Shown piece by piece: positions 7,831 through 15,543 of a DNA stretch of 51,110 nt (position 1 is the stretch's first letter; each line of letters opens with the position of its first letter). Location of the stretch: contig JAJZSQ010000011.1 of the NCBI GenBank assembly GCA_021849615.1, positions 1 through 51,110 of the forward strand. Reading direction: 5' to 3'. Both the position numbers and the translations under genes were made by a program. Source of the DNA: Pseudomonadota bacterium (GTDB lineage: Bacteria; Pseudomonadota; Gammaproteobacteria; Steroidobacterales; Steroidobacteraceae). A model generated the notes under the pieces. It was not told the DNA's origin. It made no database searches and saw only the letters and a program-made list of their open reading frames with translations.

Positions 7831-9678
7831 ATGATCACGACCGTCCCCGACTCCAGCCACAGCGCCCACCCGCTCGCCGGGCAGAAGATGTCCGGCGCCC
7901 GGATGATCATGCAGGTGCTGGCCGACGCGGGGGTAGAGACGATCTTCGGCTACAGCGGGGGGGCGATCCTGCCGACCTACGACGCGGTATTCCTCTATAA
8001 CGAGGAACAGCAGCGTGCCGGCGGGCGGCAGATTCCGCTGATCGTACCGGCCAACGAGCAGGGCGCGGGCTTCATGGCCGCCGGCTTCGCGCGCGCCACC
8101 GGCCGGGTCGGGGTCTGCCTGGTCACCTCAGGTCCCGGTGCCACGAACACAGTGACCCCAGTGCGTGACTGTATGGCCGACTCGGTGCCCATCGTCGTGA
8201 TCTGCGGACAGGTCTCGCGGGCGGCCATCGGGACCGATGCGTTCCAGGAAGCCCCGGTCACCGCCATCATGGGCTCGGTGGCCAAGCACGTCTTCCTGGT
8301 CACCGAACCGGAGCGCCTCGAGGCCACCATGCGCACCGCCTTCGAGCTGGCCCGCACCGGGCGGCCGGGCCCGGTCGTGGTCGATGTCCCGAAGGACGTG
8401 CAGAACTGGGAGGGGTTCTTTCAGGGATCGGGCACGCTCTCCATTCCCGGGTACCGCCGGCGCATGCAGGCGCTCACCGAGCGGCACCTCGATTCGCGCG
8501 CCGCGGTGCGCTTCTTCGAGATCCTCGCCGAGTCGCGCCGGCCGCTGATCTACGCCGGCGGCGGGGTCATCCACGGCAACGCCGCGCAGGAGCTGCTGGA
8601 GTTCGCGAACGCCTTCGAACTGCCGGTCGTCACGACGTTGATGGGCATTGGCGCGATCGACACGACGCACCGGCTCTCGATGCGCATGCTCGGCATGCAC
8701 GGCGCGGCGTTCGCCAATTACGCGGTGGAAGACTGCGACTTCCTGATCACGATCGGCGCTCGGTTCGATGACCGGGTCGCCGGCGTACCGGCCAAGTTCG
8801 CACCCAGCGCCCGGCGCATCGCGCACCTGGACATCGACAGCGCCGAGATCAACAAGGTCAAGCGCGCTCACTGGAGTCACGTCGGGATGCTCCCAGAGGC
8901 CCTGCACGCGCTCACCGCCCATGGCCGCAAGAGCGGGTTTCGCGCCGATCTCACCGCGTGGCATGCGCACCTCGATGCACTCAAGCGCCGCCACGCGATG
9001 AATTACGACCATGACAGCGAGCGCATCCAGCCCTACTACGTCATCGAGCAAATCAACCGGCACACCGGCGGGGAGGCCATCATCACCACCGGCGTCGGCC
9101 AGCACCAGATGTGGGCCGCGCAGTACAGCGACTTCCGCCGGCCGCGCCTGTGGCTGACCTCCGGCAGCATGGGCACGATGGGCTTCGGCCTGCCGGCGGC
9201 AATCGGCGCACAGCTCGCCCATCCTGACAAGCTAGTGGTGGATATCGATGGAGACTCGAGCATCCGCATGAACATCGGGGAGCTCGAGACCGTCACCACG
9301 TACGCGCTGCCCATCAAGGTCGTAGTGCTCAACAACTGCGGCGACGGCATGGTCAAGCAGTGGCAGAAGCTCTTCTTCAAGGGCCGGCTCTCGGCGAGCG
9401 ACCGCTCATTGCACAAGAAGGACTTCATCCGCGCCGCCGAGGCCGACGGCTTTCCGTACGCCGTGCGGCTCGAGCGCAAGGCCGACGTGCCGCGCGTGAT
9501 CGAAGAATTCCTGCGTTTCCCCGGTCCGGCCTTTCTCGAGGTCATGATTGATCCCGATGCCGGCGTATACCCGATGGTCGGCCCCGGACAGACCTACTCA
9601 GAGATGATCACCGGCGAGTTCATCGCCTCGCGACACGAGGTGAACATCACCCCGCCGGGGCCGTCGGAGATGTTCTGA
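7831..9678 (+). CDS. ilvB: Acetolactate synthase large (catalytic) subunit
   Basis: A 615-residue TPP- and FAD-dependent acetohydroxyacid synthase, condensing two pyruvates, or pyruvate with 2-oxobutyrate, for valine/leucine and isoleucine. The catalytic Glu lies at about residue 76 in NEQGAGFMAAGFARATG; the TPP/magnesium motif starts at about 473 (DGDSSIRMN) and ends at NN 501-502. The family motif is normally GDG; here it reads GDS. The segment NNCGDGMVKQWQKLFF and the C-terminal MVGPGQTYSEMI mark a subfamily distinct from E. coli IlvB/I/G. Nothing suggests inactivity. Ala-Asn replaces the common Arg-His before the catalytic Glu. gloA follows nine bases downstream. Confidence 0.93.
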   Translation: MITTVPDSSHSAHPLAGQKMSGARMIMQVLADAGVETIFGYSGGAILPTYDAVFLYNEEQQRAGGRQIPLIVPANEQGAGFMAAGFARATGRVGVCLVTSGPGATNTVTPVRDCMADSVPIVVICGQVSRAAIGTDAFQEAPVTAIMGSVAKHVFLVTEPERLEATMRTAFELARTGRPGPVVVDVPKDVQNWEGFFQGSGTLSIPGYRRRMQALTERHLDSRAAVRFFEILAESRRPLIYAGGGVIHGNAAQELLEFANAFELPVVTTLMGIGAIDTTHRLSMRMLGMHGAAFANYAVEDCDFLITIGARFDDRVAGVPAKFAPSARRIAHLDIDSAEINKVKRAHWSHVGMLPEALHALTAHGRKSGFRADLTAWHAHLDALKRRHAMNYDHDSERIQPYYVIEQINRHTGGEAIITTGVGQHQMWAAQYSDFRRPRLWLTSGSMGTMGFGLPAAIGAQLAHPDKLVVDIDGDSSIRMNIGELETVTTYALPIKVVVLNNCGDGMVKQWQKLFFKGRLSASDRSLHKKDFIRAAEADGFPYAVRLERKADVPRVIEEFLRFPGPAFLEVMIDPDAGVYPMVGPGQTYSEMITGEFIASRHEVNITPPGPSEMF

Positions 9679-9687
9679 GGAGCGAAC

Positions 9688-10107
9688 ATGAAATACCTGC
9701 ACACCATGGTCCGCGTCACGGACCTGGACGCCTCGCTGCGCTTCTACTGTGATGCGCTCGGCCTGACGGAGCTCTCGCGCAAGGACTACCCGCAGGGCCG
9801 CTACACCCTGGTCTTCCTCGCCGCCCCGGGTGATGAGAGCGCCCAGGTGGAGCTGACCCACAACTGGGATCCCGAGGCTTATACGGGCGGGCGCAACTTC
9901 GGCCACCTCGCCTATGCCGTCGATGACATCTACGCGGCGTGCGAACGCCTGCAGCGCCACGGCGTGACGATCAACCGACCGCCGCGCGACGGCCACATGG
10001 CGTTCGTGCGCTCGCCGGATCAGATTTCCATCGAGCTGTTGCAGCGCGGCGGACCACTGCCGCCGGCCGAGCCCTGGAAATCAATGCCCAACACCGGCAA
10101 CTGGTAA
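9688..10107 (+). CDS. gloA: Glyoxalase I (lactoylglutathione lyase)
   Basis: Isomerises the methylglyoxal-glutathione hemithioacetal to S-lactoylglutathione, which GloB (28487-29281) would hydrolyse. This is a 139-residue single VOC module with the four metal ligands in family positions: His5 (MKYLHTMVRV), Glu55 (AQVELTHNWD), His73 (NFGHLAYAV) and Glu116 (ISIELLQ). The short form without extra loops fits the nickel/cobalt-type GloA of E. coli. GAGGAG lies just before the ATG. It is close enough to the acetolactate synthase gene to share its transcript; the pathway link between the two is not obvious. Confidence 0.9.
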   Translation: MKYLHTMVRVTDLDASLRFYCDALGLTELSRKDYPQGRYTLVFLAAPGDESAQVELTHNWDPEAYTGGRNFGHLAYAVDDIYAACERLQRHGVTINRPPRDGHMAFVRSPDQISIELLQRGGPLPPAEPWKSMPNTGNW

Positions 10108-10124
10108 GCGCACGCGTCCGGCCG

Positions 10125-10604
10125 ATGGACGGATCGGCTGCCGTCCTCGAGCGCTATCTACGCGAACGGATTGCGCTGACCGTTCCGCTCGGCGTGCGCG
10201 TCGCCGAGGCGAGCCCCGAGTGCGTGCGGCTCAGTGCGCCGCTTGCGGCAAACATCAATCACAGCGGTACGGTATTTGGCGGCAGCGCCGCGGCCGTTGC
10301 GACCCTGGCCGCGTGGAGTCTGCTGCATCTGCGGCTCGCCGCCGCGGGCATCAGCGCCCGCACGGTCATCCAGCGCAGCCAGATGGAATATGACCGTCCC
10401 GTGACAGGGGACTTCGAGGCGCACTGCCGGCTGACTGACCCGCTGATCTGGGAACGATTCACCGGCATGCTGGCGCGGCGGGGGCGCGCGCGACTTTCCC
10501 TGCAGGCGACGCTGTACTGCGCCGGGCAGTCCGTCGGCCGCTTCGAGGGTGAATTCGTCGCGCTGGGCGCAGCGTACGCGACACCCGACCCGGCGGAGCC
10601 CTGA
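10125..10604 (+). CDS. Hotdog-fold thioesterase domain protein (YiiD_C-like)
   Basis: A 159-residue protein with the pattern of the YiiD C-terminal putative thioesterase family: IALTVPLGVRVAEASPECVRLSAPLAANINHSG, then VFGGSAAAVATLAAWSLLHLRL, ending with strands carrying CRLTDP, RGRARLSLQATLYCAG and FEGEFVAL. The NHSGTVFGGS stretch sits where hotdog thioesterases place their catalytic loop and helix. Substrate unknown. The ATG at 10125 is 17 bases after the gloA stop, so it probably belongs to the same transcript. A longer frame begins inside gloA but looks unlike the family. Confidence 0.75.
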   Translation: MDGSAAVLERYLRERIALTVPLGVRVAEASPECVRLSAPLAANINHSGTVFGGSAAAVATLAAWSLLHLRLAAAGISARTVIQRSQMEYDRPVTGDFEAHCRLTDPLIWERFTGMLARRGRARLSLQATLYCAGQSVGRFEGEFVALGAAYATPDPAEP

Positions 10605-10724
10605 AGTGCCAAGCACGGCATGGAACTGCACCACAACACGGTGCACAATGACGCCATCATCGACGCACAACCATACGCCGATGACGCACCGGGGCAGAAC
10701 GTCAGACCGTGGGGGACCGTGGCC

Positions 10725-11849
10725 ATGAGTCAAACCAACCTGCGGGGCCAGTTCGTTTGGCACGAGTTGATGTCGCCAGACGCTCAGGCCGCCGCCGTCT
10801 TCTATTCGAATGTGCTGCCCTGGACGAGCGAATCGTCCACGGTGCCAGGCTACATCCTGTGGATGAACGGGCGGGCGCGGCTCGCCGGCCTGATGCCCCA
10901 GCCGTCGGCGGTACGCGACAGCGGCGCGCCGCCGAACTGGCTCGTCTACATCGCCACGCCCGAAGTCGACGCCACGGTTGAAGCGGCGCAACAGCTCGGC
11001 GGCAAACTGCTGAAAGCCCCGACCGACATCCCGGGCATTGGCCGCTTTGCCGTGCTGTCCGATCCGCAGGGCGCCGCGTTCGCGGTGTTCACCCCAGTCA
11101 TGAACGCGCCGCTCGACGCCGCAGCGCTGTCGGCGGGCCGCTTCTCCTGGCACGAACTCGCCACCACCGACCCGGACCGGGCGCTCGCGTTCTATGCCCC
11201 GCTGTTCGGCTGGACCCGCGGCCCCACGCACGACATGGGCGCCGGCGGCCTGTATCAGGTCATTGAGCATGCCGGCGTGCCGGTCGGCGGCCTGCACGTG
11301 CTGCAGGATCCCTCCAAGCCGCCGCGCTGGTTGAGCTATGTGCGCGTCGAGCGCATCGAGGCGGTGCTCGAGGCCGTCCAGGCGCACGGCGGACGCGTAT
11401 TGAACGGTCCGCACGTCGTGTCGGGCGGCGACCGTGTCGCCCAGATCATGGATCCGCAGGGTGGCACGATTGCGCTGCACGAACTGGCGCAGACCGCAGC
11501 GGCCGCACCGAAGCGGCGTGCACGCCCCGCGAAGCGCGCCGCCCGCAGGCCGCGCAAGGCCGCGGCGAAGCGCACCGCGAAGCGTGCGACGCCGCGCGTG
11601 AAGCCTGCGGCGAAACGGTCAGGCGCGAGAACCCGCCCAAAATCGGTGCGCGCCCGGGCAAAACCGGCAGGCCGTGCCGCGGCCGCACGCAAGACGGCCG
11701 CACGGCGCGCCGCGAAACGGGCGAGCGCGAAGTCCATCGCGCGGCGGCGCGTCAAGGCGGCCGCCCCGCGGCCGGCAGTGCGCAAGCCGCGTGCCGCGCG
11801 CGTGCGTACGAAGAAGACCGCGTCCCGACTCCGCCGCCCGCGCCGCTGA
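10725..11849 (+). CDS. Tandem VOC-domain protein with histone H1-like basic tail
   Basis: A 374-residue protein in two parts. Residues about 5-125 and 135-255 are two VOC (glyoxalase/Cfp30B-like) modules, each opening with a [RQ]F[VS]WHEL strand (GQFVWHELMSPDAQAAAVFY and GRFSWHELATTDPDRALAFY). Residues 263-374 are a tail of about 112 residues made almost only of Arg, Lys, Ala and Pro, with no Asp or Glu, resembling bacterial histone H1-like or AlgP-type tails. The start MSQTNLRGQF at 10725 is chosen because earlier codons do not match the family. The VOC part suggests small-molecule binding; the tail suggests nucleic-acid binding or an unstructured cationic extension. The role is unknown. The frame is intact, so the tail is not a frameshift artefact. 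Confidence 0.8.
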   Translation: MSQTNLRGQFVWHELMSPDAQAAAVFYSNVLPWTSESSTVPGYILWMNGRARLAGLMPQPSAVRDSGAPPNWLVYIATPEVDATVEAAQQLGGKLLKAPTDIPGIGRFAVLSDPQGAAFAVFTPVMNAPLDAAALSAGRFSWHELATTDPDRALAFYAPLFGWTRGPTHDMGAGGLYQVIEHAGVPVGGLHVLQDPSKPPRWLSYVRVERIEAVLEAVQAHGGRVLNGPHVVSGGDRVAQIMDPQGGTIALHELAQTAAAAPKRRARPAKRAARRPRKAAAKRTAKRATPRVKPAAKRSGARTRPKSVRARAKPAGRAAAARKTAARRAAKRASAKSIARRRVKAAAPRPAVRKPRAARVRTKKTASRLRRPRR

Positions 11850-11853
11850 AGCG

Positions 11854-11871
11854 GCCGGGCGGCAGCCCGGC
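11854..11871 (+). terminator. Terminator-like hairpin after the VOC gene
   Basis: GCCGGGC-GGCA-GCCCGGC, a seven-base-pair stem with a four-base loop immediately after the stop codon, followed by moderately T-rich sequence (GACTTCTGTGCTTGATTTC) but no clean T run. Confidence 0.4.
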
Positions 11872-11932
11872 GACTTCTGTGCTTGATTTCGCTTAATCCT
11901 GCCTGCCGCCTGCGGCACAATGGCACTCGATC

Positions 11933-12736
11933 ATGCCGAACCGCAAATCATCTCCGCTGCCGCGCGTCGCGGTGCGCGTCCGCCGCGGCTACTTCGAGTG
12001 CCGCTTCGGGCAACTGCACGTCCATCACGCCATCCCGGGCGGCGGCGGCTTCGAGGAAGCCACGCCACTGCTGGCGCTGCACCCCGCCGGCCACTCCGGG
12101 CAGCTGTACGGCGCGCTGCTGGCCGCACTCGGCGAGGACCGCTCGGCGTTTGCGCCGGATCTGCCGGGATTCGGTCAGTCCGACCGTCCGGGTGGCCTGT
12201 CGTTCGCCGAGCTCGCCGCCGCCCTCGGCGACTTCCTCGACACGATGCGGCTGCGCCAGATCGATGTGCTGGGCTGCGGCCTCGGCGCTCACGTCGCCCT
12301 CGGATTGCTGGCCACCCACCCTGCCGTGCGGCGCGTGATCATTGCCGCGTTGCCCACCGTTGCGACGCCCCCGCCACCGCGCGGGGCAGAGACGGACGAT
12401 GAGTTCCTGCGCGCAGTCTGCCGCAGTGCACGTGCCGACTGCGGCGCAGACGCCCACCCGGAGGCGTTTTTTTCCGCCTGCGGGGAACGGCTGCAGCACG
12501 CCGCAGCGGCCGCGCAGGCCGGAATGCTCGAACAGACTCATCCGCTGCGCGAACGGCTGCGCACCGTGGCCCACCCGCTGCTGCTCCTGCATGCACCGGA
12601 ACATCCGCACGGATTTGCACTCACCGCCGCCGATCTGCCGCCGCAGACGCAGCGCGCCGCCTGCAGCGGCATCGCGGCCCTGAGGGCCGGTGCGGCGCCG
12701 CTCATCGCGGCGATCCACGCCTTCCTCACGGCCTGA
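11933..12736 (+). CDS. Alpha/beta-hydrolase fold protein lacking the catalytic serine
   Basis: A 267-residue protein with alpha/beta-hydrolase layout: the strand and oxyanion region LLALHPAGHSG, then FAPDLPGFGQSDRP and the nucleophile-elbow strand IDVLGCGLGAHVALGLLA. At the elbow the usual G-x-S-x-G reads G114-C115-G116-L117-G118, so the Ser position is Gly, with a Cys one residue earlier. The C-terminal part lacks a clear GHxxH-type catalytic His. It is therefore likely a non-catalytic homologue or uses an unusual nucleophile. A possible CACAAT -10 box at 11916-11921 would give a very short leader. ilvA follows six bases downstream, suggesting co-transcription. Confidence 0.7.
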   Translation: MPNRKSSPLPRVAVRVRRGYFECRFGQLHVHHAIPGGGGFEEATPLLALHPAGHSGQLYGALLAALGEDRSAFAPDLPGFGQSDRPGGLSFAELAAALGDFLDTMRLRQIDVLGCGLGAHVALGLLATHPAVRRVIIAALPTVATPPPPRGAETDDEFLRAVCRSARADCGADAHPEAFFSACGERLQHAAAAAQAGMLEQTHPLRERLRTVAHPLLLLHAPEHPHGFALTAADLPPQTQRAACSGIAALRAGAAPLIAAIHAFLTA

Positions 12737-12742
12737 GCGCTC

Positions 12743-14260
12743 ATGGTCAGCCCCTACATCGAACAGATCCTCAAGGCGCGCGTCTACGACGTCGCGATCG
12801 AATCGCCGCTCGAACCGGCCCCGCGCCTCTCCGGGCGGATCGGCAACGAGGTGCTGCTGAAGCGCGAGGACCTGCAGCCGGTGTTTTCATTCAAGCTGCG
12901 CGGCGCCTACAACCGTATCGCGAAGCTGTCGGATTCCGCCGCCCAGCGCGGCGTGGTGTGTGCCTCGGCCGGCAACCACGCCCAGGGCGTGGCGCTCGCG
13001 GCGCGCCGGCGCGGGATCCGCGCGGTCATCGTGATGCCGCAGACCACCCCGCAGATCAAGATCCAGGCGGTCGGCGCGCTCGGCGGGGAAGTCACGCTGC
13101 ACGGGGATGACTACGACACCGCCTTCGAACACGCACTCGCCCTCGCCCGCGAACAGAACCTGGTGTTCGTCCATCCGTTCGACGATCCGGACGTGATCGC
13201 CGGCCAGGGCACCATCGCGGTGGAGCTGGCACGCCAGACCGGCGGTCACCTCGACGCCCTGTTCGTCCCGGTGGGCGGCGGCGGCCTCATCGCCGGGGTG
13301 TCGGTGTATCTGAAATACCTCTACCCGGGGATCAGGATCATCGGCGTCGAGCCACAGGACGCCGCCGGCATGTACGAGTCGCTCAAGGCCGGCCGGCGCG
13401 TCACGCTCGAGCGGGTCGGCCTGTTCGCCGACGGAGTCGCCGTGAAGCGGATCGGGGAGGAGACCTTCGAACTGTGCCGCCGGCACGTCGATGAAATCAT
13501 CCTGCTCGACAACGACGAAATCTGCGCTGCGATCCAGGACGTGTTCGAGGACACCCGCTCGATCGTCGAGCCGGCCGGCGCACTCGCCGTGGCGGGTCTG
13601 AAGAAGCTGGTCGCACGCGAGCACTGGCAGGGCAAGCGCCTCGCGGCGATCACGAGCGGCGCCAACATCAATTTCGACCGGCTGCGGCATGTGGCCGAGC
13701 GTGCCGATCTCGGTGGGGAGCGCGAGGCGCTGCTCGCGGTCTGCATCCCGGAGCGGCCGGGCAGCTTCCGGCAGTTCTGCGAGATCCTCGGCCGGCGCAG
13801 CATCACGGAGTTCAACTATCGATACGAGAGCGAAGCGGCTGCGCATGTGTTCGTCAGCTTCTCGCTCGCGCGCGGTCGCGCCGAGAAGGACGGCGTGGTG
13901 CAGGCGCTGCGCGCAGGGGGCTATACCGTCACCGACATGAGCGAGAACGAGATGGCCAAGCTGCACGTGCGCTACATGATCGGCGGCCGGGCGCGCGGCA
14001 TTCGCGATGAGCTGCTCTATCGGTTCGAGTTTCCTGAGCGACCCGGGGCGCTGCTGAAATTCCTCGACGCGATCGGTTCGCGCTGGAACATCAGCCTGTT
14101 CCACTACCGCAATCAGGGCACCGACTACGGACGGGTGCTCGCCGGCGTCCAGGTCCCGACGCCCGAGCGCGAGGAATTCCTGCAGCACCTGAACGCTCTG
14201 CACTACGAGTACGCCGACGAGACGGGCAACCCGGCGTACCGGATGTTCCTCGGGGCCTGA
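12743..14260 (+). CDS. ilvA: Threonine ammonia-lyase, biosynthetic
   Basis: PLP enzyme that dehydrates and deaminates L-threonine to 2-oxobutyrate, the committed step of isoleucine synthesis. The PLP lysine is Lys51 in FSFKLRGAYN, and the phosphate-binding glycine loop is VPVGGGGLIAGV. The region SIVEPAGALAVAGLK and the two C-terminal ACT-like domains (about residues 325-405 and 415-505; CIPERPGSFRQFCEILG and FEFPERPGALLKFLDAIG) define the long, isoleucine-inhibited biosynthetic form (505 residues). It supplies the acetolactate synthase encoded 3 kb upstream on the same strand; five unrelated-looking genes lie between. Confidence 0.96.
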   Translation: MVSPYIEQILKARVYDVAIESPLEPAPRLSGRIGNEVLLKREDLQPVFSFKLRGAYNRIAKLSDSAAQRGVVCASAGNHAQGVALAARRRGIRAVIVMPQTTPQIKIQAVGALGGEVTLHGDDYDTAFEHALALAREQNLVFVHPFDDPDVIAGQGTIAVELARQTGGHLDALFVPVGGGGLIAGVSVYLKYLYPGIRIIGVEPQDAAGMYESLKAGRRVTLERVGLFADGVAVKRIGEETFELCRRHVDEIILLDNDEICAAIQDVFEDTRSIVEPAGALAVAGLKKLVAREHWQGKRLAAITSGANINFDRLRHVAERADLGGEREALLAVCIPERPGSFRQFCEILGRRSITEFNYRYESEAAAHVFVSFSLARGRAEKDGVVQALRAGGYTVTDMSENEMAKLHVRYMIGGRARGIRDELLYRFEFPERPGALLKFLDAIGSRWNISLFHYRNQGTDYGRVLAGVQVPTPEREEFLQHLNALHYEYADETGNPAYRMFLGA

Positions 14261-14271
14261 GCGGTCGACGG

Positions 14272-14290
14272 GACCCGCAATGCGCGGGTC
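14272..14290. terminator. Hairpin between ilvA and the CBS gene
   Basis: GACCCGC-AATGC-GCGGGTC, a seven-base-pair stem between two convergent stop codons, its distal arm touching the stop of the CBS gene. No T tract follows, so intrinsic termination is uncertain. Confidence 0.4.
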
Positions 14291-14717
14291 AGCCGTGGAT
14301 GTAGCTTTCCAGCTGCTCGATTGTGCGCTGCTGGTCCTCGATCACCGATTTGACCAGATCACCAATCGACACGACGCCGATCACGCGGCCGGTGTGAACC
14401 ACCGGCAGGTGTCGGATGCGCCGCTCGGTCATCAGGACCATGCAATGCTGGACGGTGGCATCCGGAGCGACCGTCAGGACCGGCGAGCTCATGATGTCGG
14501 CCACGGGGGTCTGTGCCGAGGCGCGCCCGCGCAGCACGACTTTGCGGGCATAGTCGCGCTCGGACACGATGCCGGTCAGGACGCCGTCGCGCATGACCAG
14601 CAGGGCACCCACGCCGTGTTCGGCCATGGACCGCACTGCCTCCAGCACCGGCGCGTCCGGCGCAATGCTGTAGAGCGCGGATTTCTTCGACTCGAGCAGG
14701 TGGCGCACGGTGATCAT
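14289..14717 (-). CDS. Tandem CBS-domain protein
   Basis: A 142-residue stand-alone Bateman module: two CBS motifs, first at about residues 10-65 (VLEAVRSMAEHGVGALLVMRDG, LTGIVSERDYARKVV), second at about 75-130 (VADIMSSPVLTVAPDATVQHC, RIRHLPVVHTGRVIGVVSIGDLVK). Such proteins bind adenosine nucleotides and serve as energy sensors, but the partner here is unknown. An AGGAGG ribosome site lies close upstream of the ATG. It is the last gene of a leftward series that begins with the hydrolase at 18934; the preceding stop is 62 bases away, so shared transcription is possible. Confidence 0.88.
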   Translation of the reverse strand: MITVRHLLESKKSALYSIAPDAPVLEAVRSMAEHGVGALLVMRDGVLTGIVSERDYARKVVLRGRASAQTPVADIMSSPVLTVAPDATVQHCMVLMTERRIRHLPVVHTGRVIGVVSIGDLVKSVIEDQQRTIEQLESYIHG

Positions 14718-14779
14718 GTCAGCCTCCTCCCGGGCACGCCGCGGCGTGCCGCGATCGTGAATGTACCGGCAGCGTACGC

Positions 14780-15496
14780 CTACCGGGGCGCCACCGCCAC
14801 AGTCAGGCTGACGTCCGCGCTCACCTGGAGGCTGCCGGATTCGATGGGCGTGGCCGGCGCCATGCGCTGCGCCCGCAGCACTTGCGCGAAGCCCATGGGC
14901 GCAGGCATTCGCACCGCACCGCCGGATTGGCGCACCTGGAGGATGCGCACGACGCGAAGACCCAGGGCGGCCGCAAGCGCACCGGCCGCCGCACGCGCCC
15001 GATGGGCCGCCAGCGTCAAGGCCTGGACCCGGGCGACCTCGGGGTGACGCAGGGCGAAACGAAGGCTCTGCTGCACGTTGGCGCCGGCCTCATTGGCCGC
15101 ATCGATCACGCTCCCGATGCGCGTGAGGTCATCGAGCCGCACGCGCACCAGATTGGTCACCGTGTAGCCGGTCACGGCCGGCGGTTTGCCGGTACTGGAA
15201 TACTGGTACTGGGGCGCCACCGAGTAATCGGCCGTCGTCAGCTGCGCCCCGGGGCCCGCCGCCTTGCGTACGGCGGCCAACACGTTCGCCACACGCGACG
15301 CGTTGTCCGCGGCGGCGACTTTCGGCTGAAGCGCCTCCGTCCTCACGCCCACTTCGATATAGACGCGGTCCGGCGCGGGGTCGACGGTCGCCCCGGCACT
15401 CACCTGCAGCGTGGCCGGCGCCGACACAACGTGGGGCGCAGCGGCCTGGGCGAGCGCCGGCGTGAGCGCCAGCGCAAGGATGAGCAGATGTTTCAT
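14780..15496 (-). CDS. SIMPL-domain (DUF541) periplasmic protein
   Basis: A 238-residue exported protein. The signal peptide MKHLLILALALTPALAQA is followed by a SIMPL domain: a VSAPATLQVSAGATVDPAPDRVYIEVGV strand pattern, ALQPKVAAADNASRVANVLAAVR, then QYQYSSTGKPPAVTGYTVTNLVRVRLDDLTRIGSVIDAANEAGAN, the signature of the BP26/YggE-like family. Oligomeric periplasmic or outer-membrane-associated ring structures are known for relatives; the function is unclear. It lies 47 bases after the ABC permease stop, in the same leftward series. Confidence 0.85.
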   Translation of the reverse strand: MKHLLILALALTPALAQAAAPHVVSAPATLQVSAGATVDPAPDRVYIEVGVRTEALQPKVAAADNASRVANVLAAVRKAAGPGAQLTTADYSVAPQYQYSSTGKPPAVTGYTVTNLVRVRLDDLTRIGSVIDAANEAGANVQQSLRFALRHPEVARVQALTLAAHRARAAAGALAAALGLRVVRILQVRQSGGAVRMPAPMGFAQVLRAQRMAPATPIESGSLQVSADVSLTVAVAPR

Positions 15497-15543
15497 CGGC
15501 GAAGCCTCCGGGTCAGTCCTTCGAGTTGGTACAAGCGCACCCT

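Noticed and set aside
7817-7834. Five-codon leader peptide before the acetolactate synthase gene as an attenuator
   Set aside because: It has no branched-chain codons, no ribosome site and no associated terminator/antiterminator pair.
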